Assembly (NCBI GenBank): GCA_017744855.1
Contig: JAGIAK010000006.1
Span: 1-57,865 of the forward strand
Length of the DNA: 57,865 bases
Direction: 5' to 3'
From: Microbacterium sp.
Lineage (GTDB): Bacteria; Actinomycetota; Actinomycetes; Actinomycetales; Microbacteriaceae
Of this stretch, positions 57,535 to 57,865 are shown piece after piece. Position numbers and translations under genes: made by a program. Below the pieces are notes generated by a model. The model did no database searches. It was not told the origin of the DNA and worked only from the letters and a program-made list of their open reading frames with translations. Each line of letters opens with the position of its first letter. Position 1 is the first letter of the stretch.

Positions 57535-57865
57535 TGACCAACGTGCTCGTGTCGAAAGCGCCTCACGGCTCGAGCGTGCCGCCGGTCCGGTCGGCGACGA
57601 CGTTCGAAGACTGGACAGGCGGGCGTAGTGTCGCTGCGATCGGGACGAATGCGGGCTCGAGCTCGATTCCGTTCCAGGGCTGGAAGCGCTTCAAGGAAGC
57701 ATTCGCGCCCGAGCTGATCAGGGAAGCAGTGACGCGAAGCCAGATACCAGTGCGTCACCTGTTCGATCCATTCGGAGGCTCCGGCACTTCCGCCCTCGCC
57801 GCTCAGTTTCTAGGTGTGCATCCAACGACCGTTGAAGTCAACCCGTTCCTCGCGGACCTTATAGC
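57535..57865 (+). CDS. DNA methyltransferase, N-terminal part (runs off the window)
   Basis: 110 codons are visible. HLFDPFGGSGTSALAAQFLGVHPTTVEVNPFLADLI is motif I (S-adenosylmethionine-binding D-P-F-x-G-x-G-T) followed by an acidic residue after the second strand (VEVNP), as in adenine-N6/cytosine-N4 DNA methyltransferases with the order motif I first or a circularly permuted one. Codon use is less GC-biased at third positions than the rest of the window (for example several A/T-ending codons), consistent with a transferred element. Restriction-modification or prophage methylase are both possible. Confidence 0.75.

Overview
The window is high-GC, densely coded actinobacterial DNA. Codon use, frequent TANNNT -10 boxes placed 6-7 nt before start codons, WXG100 genes, a mycoredoxin-type glutaredoxin, a DivIVA-like coiled-coil protein and a Wzx/BY-kinase type surface-polysaccharide locus fit a Microbacteriaceae member, most likely Microbacterium. 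That placement is an inference from gene content; no 16S or marker gene is present.

Layout. 1-4375: a type VII (ESX/WXG100) substrate cluster with a duplicated WXG100 gene at each end, no secretion ATPase. 4400-12840: housekeeping and accessory metabolism (degenerate resolvase-like protein, malate dehydrogenase, membrane protein, zinc metallopeptidase, proline iminopeptidase, aldehyde dehydrogenase, MFS carrier, glutaredoxin, iron-regulated SIP-domain protein). 12943-45445: a surface polysaccharide and surface protein island: TagD-like cytidylyltransferase, five glycosyltransferases, a polyprenyl-phosphate sugar transferase, Wzy-like polymerase, Wzx flippase, polysaccharide pyruvyltransferase, a Wzz/BY-kinase, a low-molecular-weight phosphatase, three giant secreted propeller-LamG-PKD proteins (two with a coupled lipoprotein gene, one with only a 45-codon relic of it) and a beta-helix protein. 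45552-57065: LtrA protein, intradiol dioxygenase-like lipoprotein, fatty acid desaturase, DivIVA-like protein, a NarL-type two-component system with a shared palindrome, AEC transporter, a channel-like hypothetical protein and a GNAT acetyltransferase. 57107-57865: terminators, the 3' half of a tRNA-Phe-like gene and the start of a DNA methyltransferase, looking like the edge of an integrated element running off to the right.

How it works together (inference): WbaP-like transferase and the glycosyltransferases build a lipid-linked repeat unit, pyruvylated by the polysaccharide pyruvyltransferase, flipped by Wzx, polymerised by the Wzy-like protein and length-controlled by the BY-kinase with the phosphatase as its counterpart. 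The giant proteins and beta-helix protein share a ~205-residue C- or N-terminal domain (six copies here) that may hold them to this polymer.

The strongest unexplained signal: the non-coding leaders of this island carry short hairpins whose loops read GGGG, NAGGGG or GTGGG, up to six in tandem before the wbaP-like gene. Many also end in a tiny ORF whose stop overlaps the start codon of the structural gene. I know of no described element of this form; it could be a JUMPstart-like or antitermination/translation control element for surface genes.
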